Shown here piece by piece: positions 47,484-58,667 of a stretch of 64,000 nucleotides of DNA. The notes below the pieces were generated by a model. The model searched no databases, was not told the origin of the DNA, and worked only from the letters and a program-made list of their open reading frames with translations. Made by a program: the position numbers and the translations under genes. The stretch lies in NCBI RefSeq assembly GCF_900659615.1, contig NZ_CAACUY010000023.1, positions 1-64,000 on the forward strand, read 5' to 3'. Source of the stretch: Actinomadura fibrosa. Its GTDB lineage: Bacteria; Actinomycetota; Actinomycetes; Streptosporangiales; Streptosporangiaceae. Within the stretch, counting starts at the first letter, position 1, and the number at the start of each line of letters is the position of its first letter.

Positions 47484-47552
47484 CTCCGCCGGGCACTGAC
47501 CGCGCCGGAAGCTGACCGCGCCGGACGCTGACTCCCGGCGCTGACCCCGGCC
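47480..47552. repeat. 16-bp tandem repeat after paralogue B
   Basis: Units begin at 47480, 47496, 47512, 47528 and 47541; the core is CTGACCGCGCCGGA. The stop codon of the upstream gene is inside the first unit. The rest of 47484-47833 is the upstream region of gltB and shows no gene; a palindrome-like GATG...CATC lies at about 47743-47756. Confidence 0.6.
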
Positions 47553-47833
47553 GAGGCCGGTTCCGGGCGCGTTTACGGACCGCCGGGTAAACATCGGGTC
47601 CCGGTGACGATCCTCACCGAGGTCAGGGCGATATGCCCTGGACATGGGCCGGTATCCTGGTCTAAACCACTCAGGGATGACTTGCGGCGACCGGTACGGA
47701 GTAAGTTTCGCGATCCGGTGCGACCGGGCATGATCCCGGCAGTGATGTAATGTCATCTCACCGCAGCAGGGCCAACGTCGTCCCGGGACTGCACTGACAT
47801 CGAAGCAGTGACACGACGACGACGGGAGGGTTG

Positions 47834-50800
47834 ATGGCTGCTGCTGCCCTCACGCCGGGCCGCCCCCGCCCCCAGGGGCTGTACGACCCGGCTAACGAGC
47901 ACGACGCGTGCGGCGTCGGCATTGTCGCCGACCTGCATGGACGCAAGAGCCACGACATCGTCCAGAACGCCCTGACCGTCCTGAAGAATCTGGACCACCG
48001 CGGCGCGGTGGGCGCGGAGCCGGACGACGGCGACGGCGTCGGCATCCTCGTCCAGATCCCGGACGCGTTCTTCCGCGAGGTCCTCGACTTCACGCTTCCC
48101 GAGGCGGGCGCGTACGCCGCCGGGATCGCCTTCCTGCCCGTGGACGGCGACGAGCGCGCCGCCGCGGTCGCCCGGGTCGAGACGCTGTGCGTCGAGGAGG
48201 GCCTGACGGTCCTCGGCTGGCGCGAGCTCCCGCACGACCCGCGCTTCACCGGTCCCGCCGCCCGGCGGGTCATGCCGCACTTCGCCCAGCTGTTCGTGGC
48301 GCCCGCCGCGGGCGGCCCCCACGACGGCCTGACGGGCCTGGAGCTCGACCGCGCCGTGTTCTGCATGCGCGAGCGCGCCGAGCAGGACGTCGACGTCTAC
48401 TTCCCGAGCCTGTCCAGCCGGACGCTCGTCTACAAGGGCATGCTGACGACGCCGCAGCTGGAGCCGTTCTTCCCCGACCTGTCGGACCGCCGGTTCACCA
48501 GCGCGATCGCGCTCGTCCACTCGCGGTTCTCGACGAACACGTTCCCCGCCTGGGAGCTGGCCCACCCGTACCGGTTCATCGCCCACAACGGTGAGATCAA
48601 CACGGTGAAGGGCAACCGGAACTGGATGCGGGCCCGCGAGGCGCTGCTGAAGTCCGACGTGATCCCGGGCGACATCTCCCGCATCTTCCCGGTGATCGAC
48701 ATCGAGGCGAGCGACACGGCGTCGTTCGACGAGTGCCTGGAGCTGCTGCACCTCGGCGGGCGGTCGCTGCCGCACGCGGTGCTGATGATGATCCCCGAGG
48801 CGTGGGAGAACCACACCGAGATGGACCCGGAGCGCCGGGCCTTCTACGAGTTCCACTCGACCCTCATGGAGGCGTGGGACGGCCCCGCGAGCGTCAGCTT
48901 CACCGACGGCACGCTCGCCGGCGCCGTCCTGGACCGCAACGGCCTGCGCCCCGGCCGCTACTGGGTGACCGACGACGGCCTGGTCGTGCTGGCCAGCGAG
49001 GCCGGCGTGCTCGACATCCCGGCGGACAAGGTCGTCCGGAAGGGCCGGCTCCAGCCCGGCAAGATCTTCCTGGTGGACACCGCGGCCGGCCGGATCGTCG
49101 AGGACGACGAGGTCAAGGCCGAGCTGGCCGCCGAGCACCCGTACGGGCAGTGGCTGCACGAGGGCCTCGTCCGGTTCGAGGAGCTGCCGCAGCGCGAGCG
49201 GGAGATCCCGACGCACGAGACGCTGGTCAAGCGGCAGCAGACGTTCGGGTACACGCTCGAAGAGCAGCGGATCATCCTGACGCCGATGGCCAGGACCGGC
49301 GCCGAGCCGATCGGGTCGATGGGCACCGACACGCCGATCGCGGTGCTGTCGGAGCGGCCGCGGCTGCTGTTCGACTACTTCAAGCAGCTGTTCGCGCAGG
49401 TCACGAACCCGCCGCTGGACGCGATCCGGGAGGAGCTCGTCACCTCCCTCCAGTCGACGCTCGGTCCCGAGGGCAACCTGCTCCAGCCGGGCCCGGACTC
49501 GTGCCGGCGGCTGGTGCTGCCGACCCCGATCCTCGACAACGACGAGCTCTCCAAGATCATCCACATCGACGACGAGGGCTCGCTGCCGCACCTCCAGGCG
49601 TACGTCGTGCACGGCCTGTACGACGTCGCCGGCGGGGGAGAGGCCCTGGAGGCGCGCCTCGAAGAGATCAACTCCGAGGTGAGCCGGGCCATCGAGGCCG
49701 GCGCGCGGATCATCGTGCTGTCGGACCGCGGGGCGGACTCGGCCCGCGCGGCGATCCCGTCGCTGCTGCTGACCGGCTCCGTCCACCACCACCTGATCCG
49801 GGAGAAGGCCCGCACCCGCGTCGGCCTCGTGATCGAGACCGGCGAGGCCCGCGAGTGCCACCACATGGCGCTGCTCATCGGGTACGGCGCGTCCGCGATC
49901 AACCCCTACCTCGCCATCGAGACCGTCGAGGACCTCGTCCGCGGCGGCGTGATCGAGGGCCTGGAGCCGGCGAAGGCCGTCCGGAACCTCGTGAAGGCGT
50001 ACGGCAAAGGCGTCCTGAAGGTCATGTCGAAGATGGGCGTGTCCACGGTCGCGTCCTACACCGGCGCGCAGATCTTCGAGGCGATCGGCCTCGGCGAGCA
50101 GGTCGTCGGCCGCTGCTTCACCGGCACCACGTCCCGGCTCGGCGGCGTCGGCTTCGACGTGCTGGCCCGCGAGGTCGCCGAGCGGCACGCGCGCGCCTAC
50201 CCGCCCGGCGGCAACGAGGCGGCGCACCGCACGCTGGAGATCGGCGGCGAGTACCAGTGGCGCCGCGAGGGCGAGCCGCACCTGTTCAACCCCGAGACGG
50301 TGTTCAAGCTCCAGCACGCCACCCGCACCCGCCGGTACGAGATCTTCAAGGAGTACACCGCCAAGGTCGACGCGCAGGCGGAGAAGCTCATGACCCTGCG
50401 CGGGCTGTTCCGGCTCCGCGAGGGCGACCGCGCGCCCGTGCCGATCGACGAGGTCGAGCCCGTATCGGAGATCGTCAAGCGGTTCTCCACCGGCGCGATG
50501 TCCTACGGGTCCATCTCGGCCGAGGCGCACGAGACCCTCGCGATCGCGATGAACCGCCTCGGCGGCAAGTCCAACACCGGCGAGGGCGGCGAGGACCCGC
50601 GGCGCTTCACCCCCGACGAGAACGGCGACCTGCGCCGCAGCGCGATCAAGCAGGTGGCGTCGGGACGGTTCGGCGTGACGTCGGAGTACCTCACGAACTC
50701 CGACGACATCCAGATCAAGATGGCGCAGGGCGCCAAGCCCGGCGAGGGCGGGCAGCTGCCCGGCCACAAGGTCTACCCGTGGATCGCCAAGACCCGGCAC

Positions 50801-52390
50801 TCCACCCCGGGCGTGGGCCTGATCTCGCCGCCGCCGCACCACGACATCTACTCGATCGAGGACCTGGCGCAGCTCATCCACGACCTGAAGAACGCCAACC
50901 CCGCGGCGCGCGTGCACGTCAAGCTCGTCGCCGAGGTCGGCGTCGGCACGGTCGCGGCCGGGGTGTCCAAGGCGCACGCCGACGTGGTGCTGATCTCCGG
51001 GCACGACGGCGGCACCGGCGCGTCCCCGCTCACCTCCCTCAAGCACGCCGGCGCGCCCTGGGAGCTCGGCCTCGCCGAGACCCAGCAGACGCTGCTGCTC
51101 AACGGGCTCCGCGACCGCATCGTCGTGCAGACCGACGGGCAGATGAAGACCGGCCGGGACGTCGTGGTCGCCGCGCTGCTCGGCGCCGAGGAGTACGGCT
51201 TCGCGACCGCGCCGCTCGTGGTGTCGGGCTGCATCATGATGCGGGTCTGCCACCTCGACACCTGCCCGGTCGGCGTCGCGACGCAGAACCCCGTCCTGCG
51301 GGAGCGGTTCTCCGGCAAGCCCGAGTTCGTCGTCAACTTCTTCGAGTTCGTCGCCGAGGAGGTCCGCGAGTACCTGGCGGCCCTCGGCTTCCGCTCGCTG
51401 GACGAGGCGATCGGGCACGTCGAGATGCTCGACACCCGCGACGCCGTGGACCACTGGAAGGCGTCCGGGCTGGACCTCGGCCCGATCCTGCACACCCCCG
51501 AGCTGACCGCGGGCGCGGCCCTGCGCCGCGTCACCGTCCAGGACCACGGGCTCGCGAAGGCCCTGGACAACACGCTGATCCAGCTCGCCGAGGGCGCCCT
51601 CGCGTTCGGCGACAAGGTGAAACTCGACCTGCCGATCCGCAACGTCAACCGGACCGTCGGCACCATGCTCGGCCACGAGGTGACCAAGAAGTGGGGCGGC
51701 GAGGGCCTGCCCGACGACACGATCGACGTCACCTTCACCGGCTCGGCGGGCAACTCGTTCGGCGCGTTCGTGCCGCGCGGCGTCACCCTCCGGCTCGTCG
51801 GCGACGCCAACGACTACGTCGGCAAGGGCCTGTCGGGCGGTCGGCTGACGCTGCGCCCGCCCGCGGACGCGGCGTTCACCGCCGAGGACCAGATCATCGG
51901 CGGCAACGTCATCCTGTACGGCGCCACCTCGGGCGAGCTGTTCGCCCGCGGCGTCGTCGGCGAGCGGTTCTGCGTCCGCAACTCCGGCGCGACCGCCGTC
52001 GTCGAGGGCGTCGGCGACCACGCCTGCGAGTACATGACCGGCGGCCGCGCGATCATCCTCGGCCGGACGGGCCGCAACCTCGCGGCCGGGATGTCGGGCG
52101 GCGTCGCCTACGTCCTGGACCTCGTCCCCGAGCGGGTCAACGGCGAGATGGTCGACCTGGAGCCGCTCGACGAGGCCGACGCGGCGTTCGTCCGGTCGCT
52201 GGTCGAGCGGCACCTCGCCGAGACCGGCTCCGAGGTCGCCGGGCGGCTGCTCGGCGACTGGGACGCCGCCGCCGGCCGCTTCACCAAGATCATGCCGCGC
52301 GACTACCGGCGCGTCCTGGAGGCCATGGCGAAGGCCGAGGCCGAGGGACGCGACGTCGACGAGGCCGTCATGGCCGCGGCGCAGGGCTGA
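47834..52390 (+). CDS. gltB: Glutamate synthase, large subunit
   Basis: Makes two glutamates from glutamine and 2-oxoglutarate with electrons from GltD. About 1518 residues from ATG 47834 (GGGAGGG just before). A 25-residue propeptide precedes Cys26 in [16 protein letters not shown], the glutaminase nucleophile after processing. The FMN/synthase domain contains [19 protein letters not shown] and the 3Fe-4S cysteines in [18 protein letters not shown] near residue 1133. The C-terminal beta-helix has [16 protein letters not shown] repeats ([18 protein letters not shown]). Followed by gltD with 18 bases between. Confidence 0.98.
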   Translation: MAAAALTPGRPRPQGLYDPANEHDACGVGIVADLHGRKSHDIVQNALTVLKNLDHRGAVGAEPDDGDGVGILVQIPDAFFREVLDFTLPEAGAYAAGIAFLPVDGDERAAAVARVETLCVEEGLTVLGWRELPHDPRFTGPAARRVMPHFAQLFVAPAAGGPHDGLTGLELDRAVFCMRERAEQDVDVYFPSLSSRTLVYKGMLTTPQLEPFFPDLSDRRFTSAIALVHSRFSTNTFPAWELAHPYRFIAHNGEINTVKGNRNWMRAREALLKSDVIPGDISRIFPVIDIEASDTASFDECLELLHLGGRSLPHAVLMMIPEAWENHTEMDPERRAFYEFHSTLMEAWDGPASVSFTDGTLAGAVLDRNGLRPGRYWVTDDGLVVLASEAGVLDIPADKVVRKGRLQPGKIFLVDTAAGRIVEDDEVKAELAAEHPYGQWLHEGLVRFEELPQREREIPTHETLVKRQQTFGYTLEEQRIILTPMARTGAEPIGSMGTDTPIAVLSERPRLLFDYFKQLFAQVTNPPLDAIREELVTSLQSTLGPEGNLLQPGPDSCRRLVLPTPILDNDELSKIIHIDDEGSLPHLQAYVVHGLYDVAGGGEALEARLEEINSEVSRAIEAGARIIVLSDRGADSARAAIPSLLLTGSVHHHLIREKARTRVGLVIETGEARECHHMALLIGYGASAINPYLAIETVEDLVRGGVIEGLEPAKAVRNLVKAYGKGVLKVMSKMGVSTVASYTGAQIFEAIGLGEQVVGRCFTGTTSRLGGVGFDVLAREVAERHARAYPPGGNEAAHRTLEIGGEYQWRREGEPHLFNPETVFKLQHATRTRRYEIFKEYTAKVDAQAEKLMTLRGLFRLREGDRAPVPIDEVEPVSEIVKRFSTGAMSYGSISAEAHETLAIAMNRLGGKSNTGEGGEDPRRFTPDENGDLRRSAIKQVASGRFGVTSEYLTNSDDIQIKMAQGAKPGEGGQLPGHKVYPWIAKTRHSTPGVGLISPPPHHDIYSIEDLAQLIHDLKNANPAARVHVKLVAEVGVGTVAAGVSKAHADVVLISGHDGGTGASPLTSLKHAGAPWELGLAETQQTLLLNGLRDRIVVQTDGQMKTGRDVVVAALLGAEEYGFATAPLVVSGCIMMRVCHLDTCPVGVATQNPVLRERFSGKPEFVVNFFEFVAEEVREYLAALGFRSLDEAIGHVEMLDTRDAVDHWKASGLDLGPILHTPELTAGAALRRVTVQDHGLAKALDNTLIQLAEGALAFGDKVKLDLPIRNVNRTVGTMLGHEVTKKWGGEGLPDDTIDVTFTGSAGNSFGAFVPRGVTLRLVGDANDYVGKGLSGGRLTLRPPADAAFTAEDQIIGGNVILYGATSGELFARGVVGERFCVRNSGATAVVEGVGDHACEYMTGGRAIILGRTGRNLAAGMSGGVAYVLDLVPERVNGEMVDLEPLDEADAAFVRSLVERHLAETGSEVAGRLLGDWDAAAGRFTKIMPRDYRRVLEAMAKAEAEGRDVDEAVMAAAQG

Positions 52391-52408
52391 GAGAGGGGGA
52401 CATCCCAC

Positions 52409-53872
<1,464 letters not shown>

Positions 53873-53893
53873 TCCGCGATCATTGTCCGCCGT

Positions 53894-53915
53894 GCCTCCG
53901 GTGTCCGCCGGAGGC
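53894..53915 (+). terminator. Terminator of gltBD
   Basis: Arms GCCTCCGG (53894-53901) and CCGGAGGC (53908-53915), loop of six, 22 bases after the gltD stop. No T-run. Confidence 0.65.
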
Positions 53916-53979
53916 GCGGCGGCGTCGTGTGACGCGCCGAGCCGGGCGCCGCGCGAACGCGCCGTGGACAGGGGACCCC

Positions 53980-54555
53980 ATGCCGACCCGCCAGACCGAG
54001 GTGACCCACTGGTACCTGGAGCAGCTCAGCCCCGCCGAGCTGCGCCCGGCCAAGGCGCCCGACATCCGGTTCGACATCGTCCGGGCCGAGATCCCGAGCC
54101 CGGAGTTCGGCCGCTTCCTCTACACCGCCGTCGGCGGCGACTGGTACTGGACCGACCGCCTCGCCTGGTCCTACGACCAGTGGCGCAACTGGCTCTCCCG
54201 CCCCGGCCTCGAAACCTGGGTCGGCTACGTCCGCGGCACCCCCGCCGGCTACGTCGAACTCGACCCGCAACCAGACGGCGTCGTTGAGATCACCTGCTTC
54301 GGCCTGCTGCGCCCCTTCATCGGCCGCGGCCTCGGCGGCCACCTCCTCACCATCGGCACGTCCCGCGCCTGGGACCTCGCCACCCGCTGCCCCGACCGCA
54401 AACCCACCGAACGCGTCTGGCTCAGCACCTGCTCCAACGACGGCCCCGCCGCCCTGAAGAACTACCAGGCCCGCGGCTTCCGCGTCTACGACGTCACGAC
54501 CACGACGGGCGTCCTGCCCCACACCCCGCCAGGCCCATGGCCGAATAGTTTGTAA
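53980..54555 (+). CDS. GNAT-family N-acetyltransferase
   Basis: 191 residues. The acetyl-CoA binding loop is RPFIGRGLGGHLLTIGTSRA, with GYVELDPQPDGVVEITCFGL as the preceding strands and NYQARGFRVYDV near the C-terminus. The substrate is unknown. Start ATG 53980. The stop codon (TAA, 54553-54555) lies inside the 5' arm of dispersed repeat copy 2. Confidence 0.88.
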   Translation: MPTRQTEVTHWYLEQLSPAELRPAKAPDIRFDIVRAEIPSPEFGRFLYTAVGGDWYWTDRLAWSYDQWRNWLSRPGLETWVGYVRGTPAGYVELDPQPDGVVEITCFGLLRPFIGRGLGGHLLTIGTSRAWDLATRCPDRKPTERVWLSTCSNDGPAALKNYQARGFRVYDVTTTTGVLPHTPPGPWPNSL

Positions 54556-54693
54556 GCCCTTGGCGTCGGGCCTTGGAGGCCCTCCTTCAACGGGCTTACG
54601 GCGATCGCTAGCATCGCTCCGGCTCGCCTGGCGGCTCACTGCGCGATCAAGTTCTCGCTCCGCTCGAACTTGGCTTCGCACGCGATCGCAACG
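54552..54693 (+). repeat. Dispersed structured repeat, copy 2
   Basis: 142 bp. P1 pairs GTAAGCCC (54552-54559) with GGGCTTAC (54592-54599). P2 pairs GGGCC (54568-54572) with GGCCC (54578-54582). Both differ in sequence from copy 1 but pair perfectly. The 3' half is nearly identical to copies 1 and 3. Ends 49 bases before the end of the convergent decarboxylase gene. Confidence 0.85.
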
Positions 54694-54741
54694 TTCCGGT
54701 CGGCGATCATTGAGGTACCCACTGCTTCTTGGTTGCGCGAT

Positions 54742-56172
54742 TCATGTTCGCGTCAGGGTGGCGCCTAGCTCGCGCAGCACCTCGACCAAGCGCTCCACGT
54801 CCGTCTCCGTCGTGCGCCAGTTGAGCGCCGTGGGACGGAACGCCCGCATGCCGCGGTAGAGCGACGTCCCTGCGTACACGCGCCCATCGGCTACCAGCGC
54901 CTCCCCGAGCCGGGCGTTCAGACCGTCGAGCCGCTCCTCGGGAACACCCTCCGGCCGGTACCTGAAGCACACCACGCACAACTGGACGGGCGCCAGCAGC
55001 TCCAGGTCCGGAGCCCGCTCGACGAGCGCGCCCAGGTGCGCCGCCACATCGAGATGGCGCTCCACCATCGCCCGGTACCCCTCCCGCCCGTACGCGCGCA
55101 GCGACGCCCAGATCGGCAGCGCCCGCGCCCGCCGCGACGACTCCACCCCCAACTCGTTGTAATTGACGCGCTCACCGTCCCCCGCGGTCAGGTACGCCGC
55201 CCCCCACGACCCGAACGCGCCCCTCAACAGCTCCGGATCCCGCACGAACGAGAAGCCGCTCTCCTGCGGCACGTTCAGCCACTTGTGCCCGTCCGCCGTC
55301 ACCGAATCGGCACGCTCCACACCCCGCACCAGATGCGCCGTCCGCGGGGACAGCGCCGCGAACAGCCCGAACGCGCCGTCCACGTGCAACCACGCGCCAT
55401 GCCGCTCCGCCAGGTCCGCGAGCTCCTCCACCGGGTCCGAATCGCCCGCGTTCACCTCCCCGACGTTCGCGACGATCACCGCCGGACCGCCCGCCTCCGC
55501 CAGCGCCGCGTCCATCCCGGCCAGATCCACCCGCCCCGCGTCGTCCCGCTCGAAGGTGCGCAGCGTGTCGCGCCCGCACCCCAAGATCTGCAGCGCCTTA
55601 CGGGTACTGGCATGCACCAGCCCGCTGCTGAACACCGGCATCGGCGGCAACCCCGCAAGGCCCCGCGCCGCCACGTCCACCCCGTGCCGCTCCGCCCACC
55701 ACTGCCGCGCACACGCCAGCCCCGTCACATGCGCCACCGTCGCGCTCGGCGTCAGCACCCCGCCGAACCCCGCGGGCAGCCCGAACAGCTCCTTCAACCA
55801 GCCCAGCACCACCGTCTCCGCACGGCTCGCCAGCGGCGACGCCAACCACAACCCGGCATTCTGGTCCAGCAGCGACGCCACCCAGTCACCCGCCATCGCC
55901 GCCGGCGTCGCCCCTCCCACCACCAGGTGGAAGAACCGCGGCCCGGACGAATGCGTGGCCGCCCCCGTCCCCACCCTGATCAGCCGCTCCACCCCGCCGA
56001 GCGTCCCGTCCCCCCGCTCCGGCAGCGGCCCGCCGAGCTCGTCCAGCAGCCCGTCCATCGCCCGATCATGCACCGGACGCTCCTGAAGCCCGTCCAGATA
56101 AGGCCGAGCCGCCAGCGCCACGAGATCGAGCGCGTCGGCCGCGAGGTCGCGTTCATACAGGGGATCGCTCAT
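54742..56172 (-). CDS. PLP-dependent amino acid decarboxylase (group II type)
   Basis: 476 residues of the aromatic-amino-acid/glutamate decarboxylase fold. The PLP Lys is in DSVTADGHKWLNVPQESG; upstream VHVDGAFGLF-like Asp (WLHVDGAFGLFAALSP) and the N-terminal GPRFFHLVVGGATPAAMAGD are typical. The substrate may be an aromatic or acidic amino acid; it cannot be decided here. No adjacent transporter. Confidence 0.88.
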   Translation of the reverse strand: MSDPLYERDLAADALDLVALAARPYLDGLQERPVHDRAMDGLLDELGGPLPERGDGTLGGVERLIRVGTGAATHSSGPRFFHLVVGGATPAAMAGDWVASLLDQNAGLWLASPLASRAETVVLGWLKELFGLPAGFGGVLTPSATVAHVTGLACARQWWAERHGVDVAARGLAGLPPMPVFSSGLVHASTRKALQILGCGRDTLRTFERDDAGRVDLAGMDAALAEAGGPAVIVANVGEVNAGDSDPVEELADLAERHGAWLHVDGAFGLFAALSPRTAHLVRGVERADSVTADGHKWLNVPQESGFSFVRDPELLRGAFGSWGAAYLTAGDGERVNYNELGVESSRRARALPIWASLRAYGREGYRAMVERHLDVAAHLGALVERAPDLELLAPVQLCVVCFRYRPEGVPEERLDGLNARLGEALVADGRVYAGTSLYRGMRAFRPTALNWRTTETDVERLVEVLRELGATLTRT

Positions 56173-56343
56173 GCCGACAGGAGATCACGGCATCGTCCCA
56201 GGCAAAAGGATCATGCCGGACGGACCTCCCGCGGCCCCCGACGTGACACGGGCCACGACCGCACCCCTTGTGGCGGACGGAACGGTCGGCTAGCTTCGCG
56301 GCCAGAGTCAAGGTTCTCCCGTAAACCCGACACGGGACACCGA

Positions 56344-56378
56344 GGGCCCGGTCACCCACCGCTGGGGTGGCCGGGCCC
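56344..56378. terminator. Strong hairpin of a possible short transcript
   Basis: GGGCCCGG (56344-56351) pairs with CCGGGCCC (56371-56378), with an inner CACCC/GGGTG stem, then CACCCGTGTTTATT on the plus strand. No plus-strand gene lies upstream within 1.7 kb, so it may end a small RNA starting in about 56270-56330, or act on the minus strand downstream of the AraC gene. Confidence 0.5.
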
Positions 56379-56391
56379 ACCCGTGTTTATT

Positions 56392-56535
56392 GCAATGCCC
56401 TCGGCGTCGGGCCTTGGCGGCCCTCCTTCAACGGGCATTGCGGCGATCGCTGGCATCGCTCCGGCTCGCCTGGCGGCTCACTGCGCGATCAAGTTCTCGC
56501 TCCGCTCGCACTTGGCTCCGCACGCGATCGCAACG
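56392..56535 (+). repeat. Dispersed structured repeat, copy 3
   Basis: 144 bp. P1 pairs GCAATGCCC (56392-56400) with GGGCATTGC (56433-56441), a third sequence version. P2 pairs 56409-56413 with 56419-56423. The late hairpin has one mismatch (CAAGTTC/GCACTTG). Its 5' flank CGTGTTTATTGCA resembles that of copy 5. It lies in the 56173-57217 gap, which holds no gene. Confidence 0.85.
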
Positions 56536-56580
56536 CCTCCCCGGTGTTCCCGTCCAAACAACGCCCCTCCGGGCTCACAC

Positions 56581-57000
56581 GGCACGCGCCCTCGAACCGC
56601 GTCCCGGGCTGCTTTCGCGTGAACGACACCCTGTGGGCCCATCCAGGGCCGGCACGCGCCCTCGAACCGCGTCGCGGGGTGCGTGCGCGTGAAGGGCGCC
56701 CTGTGGGCCCGTCCAGGGCCCGGCAGGCGCTCTCTCGAACCGCGTCGGGGGGCGCTCCCGCGTGAACAACGCCCTGTCGGCCTGTCCAGGGCCCGGCAGG
56801 CGCTCTCTCGAACCGCGTCGCGGGGCGCTCCCGCGTGAACGACACCCTGTGGGCCTGTCCAGGGCCCGGCAGGCGCTCTCTCGAACCGCGTCGCGGGTGC
56901 TTCCGCGTGAACGGCGCCCTGCGGCCTCGGCAGGGCATGACACATGCGATTGCACCGCGTCCCCAGGTGTTTCCGCGCGGACAGTGCCTGCGGGCTGGCC
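56581..57000. repeat. Tandem array, unit 70-73 bp
   Basis: Units start at 56581, 56651, 56722, 56795, 56868 and a decayed one at 56929. Each contains CTCGAACCGCGTCGCGGG, a GCGGG/CCCGC hairpin, GCGTGAACGACACCCTG and a CCCTG/CAGGG hairpin. Unit length is not a multiple of three, so it is not a coding repeat. It starts 46 bases after dispersed repeat copy 3. Confidence 0.8.
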
Positions 57001-57161
57001 TTGGGGGATGGCGCGCCAACGCAGCGCGTCCCGGATTAGTTCTAAGTGGTCAGTGTCCGGCGGGCTTGGGCATGGCTCTGCATGCGCTCAGAGCGCTTCC
57101 GGGGGCGAGTTGTGGGGGAGTGGGGGCTTGGGGCCCGGGCTGGTTTTGCTCGACGTGGCCA

Positions 57162-57217
57162 GGGACGGGGGCAGGGAGGGAGTGCGTGGGGGAGGGGGAG
57201 TGAGGGAGGGGGAGGGG
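57162..57217 (+). other. G-run cluster (possible G-quadruplex)
   Basis: Nine or more runs of three to five G within 56 bases on the plus strand, touching the stop of the AraC gene. On the minus-strand transcript it is C-rich. Structure formation is inferred from composition only. Confidence 0.5.
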
Positions 57218-57937
57218 TCAGCACAGGGCTCGGATGGGTTCGCCGGCGAGGTCGCGGACTTCGTGGGCCATGTGGGCTTGGTCTGCGTAGCCGGCCGTGT
57301 AGGCGACGCCGGCTAGCGGCTCGCCGGCTCGGGCTAGACGCAGGGCTCGCTGGAAGCGCAGGACGCGCTGCAAGGTCTTCGGGCCGTATCCGAACGCGGC
57401 CACGGCTCGGCGTCGCAGTTGGCGCTCGCCCAGTCCGAGATCGTCCGCCACCCGGCGCACCGGCTCCCGTGCGAGCCCGGCCACCATCGCCGGGACGAGG
57501 GGATCCACCGGCCCGGTCGCCGCGGCGTGTCCGGCCAGTGCCGCTACCAGCGCGTCCGCCCGCTTCTCGGGGGCACTCGTCGCCAGGGAGGACTCCAGTA
57601 CCTCCGCGTCTGCGCCCCAAAGCTCCCGCAAGGGCACCCGCGCGTCCCGGACGGCATCTGCCGGGAACCCCAGTACCGGCGGCGCCGCGCCCGGACGGAA
57701 CCGCACCCCCGCCATGGACGAACCGGGAAGCAGCAGCGCTGGATTCGGGCCCGTGTCGGGGCCCGCCACGAGGATCTCCCCGTCCCACCAGATGAGGTCA
57801 ACGCAGCCGTCCGGCACCACACGCTGGACGTACGGCTCCGCGCCGTCAGGGAGCGCCGCCGTCCACGAGCACACCACGCCCGGAGCGCCTAGAACGGGCG
57901 TCTCGCGGTAGTTGGTGGTGTTCACGACTTCCTGCAT
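57218..57937 (-). CDS. AraC-family transcriptional regulator
   Basis: 239 residues from ATG 57937. The N-terminal half (GCVDLIWWDGEILVAGPDTG, AGVRFRPGAAPPVLGFPADA) is the sensor type found in DUF6597-like AraC proteins. The C-terminal helix-turn-helix is VRRVADDLGLGERQLRRRAV and GVAYTAGYADQAHMAHEVRD. It diverges from the DJ-1/PfpI gene with 67 bases between and may regulate it. Confidence 0.88.
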   Translation of the reverse strand: MQEVVNTTNYRETPVLGAPGVVCSWTAALPDGAEPYVQRVVPDGCVDLIWWDGEILVAGPDTGPNPALLLPGSSMAGVRFRPGAAPPVLGFPADAVRDARVPLRELWGADAEVLESSLATSAPEKRADALVAALAGHAAATGPVDPLVPAMVAGLAREPVRRVADDLGLGERQLRRRAVAAFGYGPKTLQRVLRFQRALRLARAGEPLAGVAYTAGYADQAHMAHEVRDLAGEPIRALC

Positions 57938-58004
57938 ACCACCCCAAACCGTGGGCAGAGGGCCTACGGAAGTCAAAGCCCCGAAAATGCCAGGAGGTCA
58001 CCAG

Positions 58005-58559
58005 ATGTCCACCGATCTGCAGAGCAAGACGATCGCCTTCCTCTGCGCGCCCGAGGGCACCGAGCAGGTGGAGCTCACCGAGCCGTGGAAGGCCGTGGAG
58101 CAGGCCGGCGGCAACCCGCGCCTCGTCTCGACCGAGTCCGGCCGCCTCCAGGCCTTCAACCACCTCGACAAGGGCGACACCTTCCCGGTCGACACCACCG
58201 TCGACGTCTCCGGCCCCGACGAGTTCGACGCGCTGGTGCTGCCCGGCGGCGTCGCCAACCCGGACTTCCTTCGCATGCAGCCCAACGCGGTCGCCTTCGT
58301 CAAGGCGTTCTTCGACGCCGGCAAGCCCGTCGCCGCGATCTGCCACGCCCCGTGGACGCTCATCGAGGCCGACGTCGTCCGCGGCCGGACCGTGACGTCC
58401 TGGCCGAGCCTCCAGACCGACCTCCGCAACGCCGGTGCCACCTGGGTGGACGAGGAGGTGCGGATCTGCGAGGGCGGCCCCAACGTCCTCGTCACCAGCC
58501 GCAAGCCGGACGACCTCAAGGCCTTCTGCCAGGCGGCCGTCCAGGCGTTCAAAGGCTAG
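58005..58559 (+). CDS. DJ-1/PfpI-family protein
   Basis: 184 residues with the YhbO/PfpI pattern: TIAFLCAPEGTEQVELTEPW, FDALVLPGGVANPDFLRM, and the nucleophile elbow VAAICHAPWTLIEADVVRGR with the reactive Cys. Such proteins protect against electrophiles or have glyoxalase or protease-like activity; which applies is unknown. AGGAGG at 57992-57997 precedes ATG 58005. Confidence 0.9.
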   Translation: MSTDLQSKTIAFLCAPEGTEQVELTEPWKAVEQAGGNPRLVSTESGRLQAFNHLDKGDTFPVDTTVDVSGPDEFDALVLPGGVANPDFLRMQPNAVAFVKAFFDAGKPVAAICHAPWTLIEADVVRGRTVTSWPSLQTDLRNAGATWVDEEVRICEGGPNVLVTSRKPDDLKAFCQAAVQAFKG

Positions 58560-58568
58560 GCGGCCACT

Positions 58569-58584
58569 TGTGGTCTAGACCTCT
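58569..58584. promoter_or_regulatory. DasR-type operator (dre-like) upstream of pyk
   Basis: The 16-mer TGTGGTCTAGACCTCT agrees with the DasR consensus AGTGGTCTAGACCACT at 14 of 16 positions. A second half-site CTAGACCA follows at 58588-58595 and can also pair with 58571-58578 as an 8-bp hairpin. It lies about 80-100 bases upstream of pyk. The consensus is from memory of Streptomyces work. Confidence 0.55.
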
Positions 58585-58667
58585 GAGCTAGACCAATCGG
58601 TGAACTCCAGGCGACCGCATCCTGCGCGAATAACCGTACCGACGGGTAACTAAGTACCGTTGTGCAC

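Noticed and set aside
47743..47756. Operator for a nitrogen regulator before gltB
   Set aside because: The palindrome is short (4-bp arms) and I could not match it to a GlnR or AmtR consensus.
56581..57000. CRISPR array
   Set aside because: Units of 70-73 bp are contiguous and similar along their whole length; there is no alternation of short repeat and unique spacer and no cas gene in the window.
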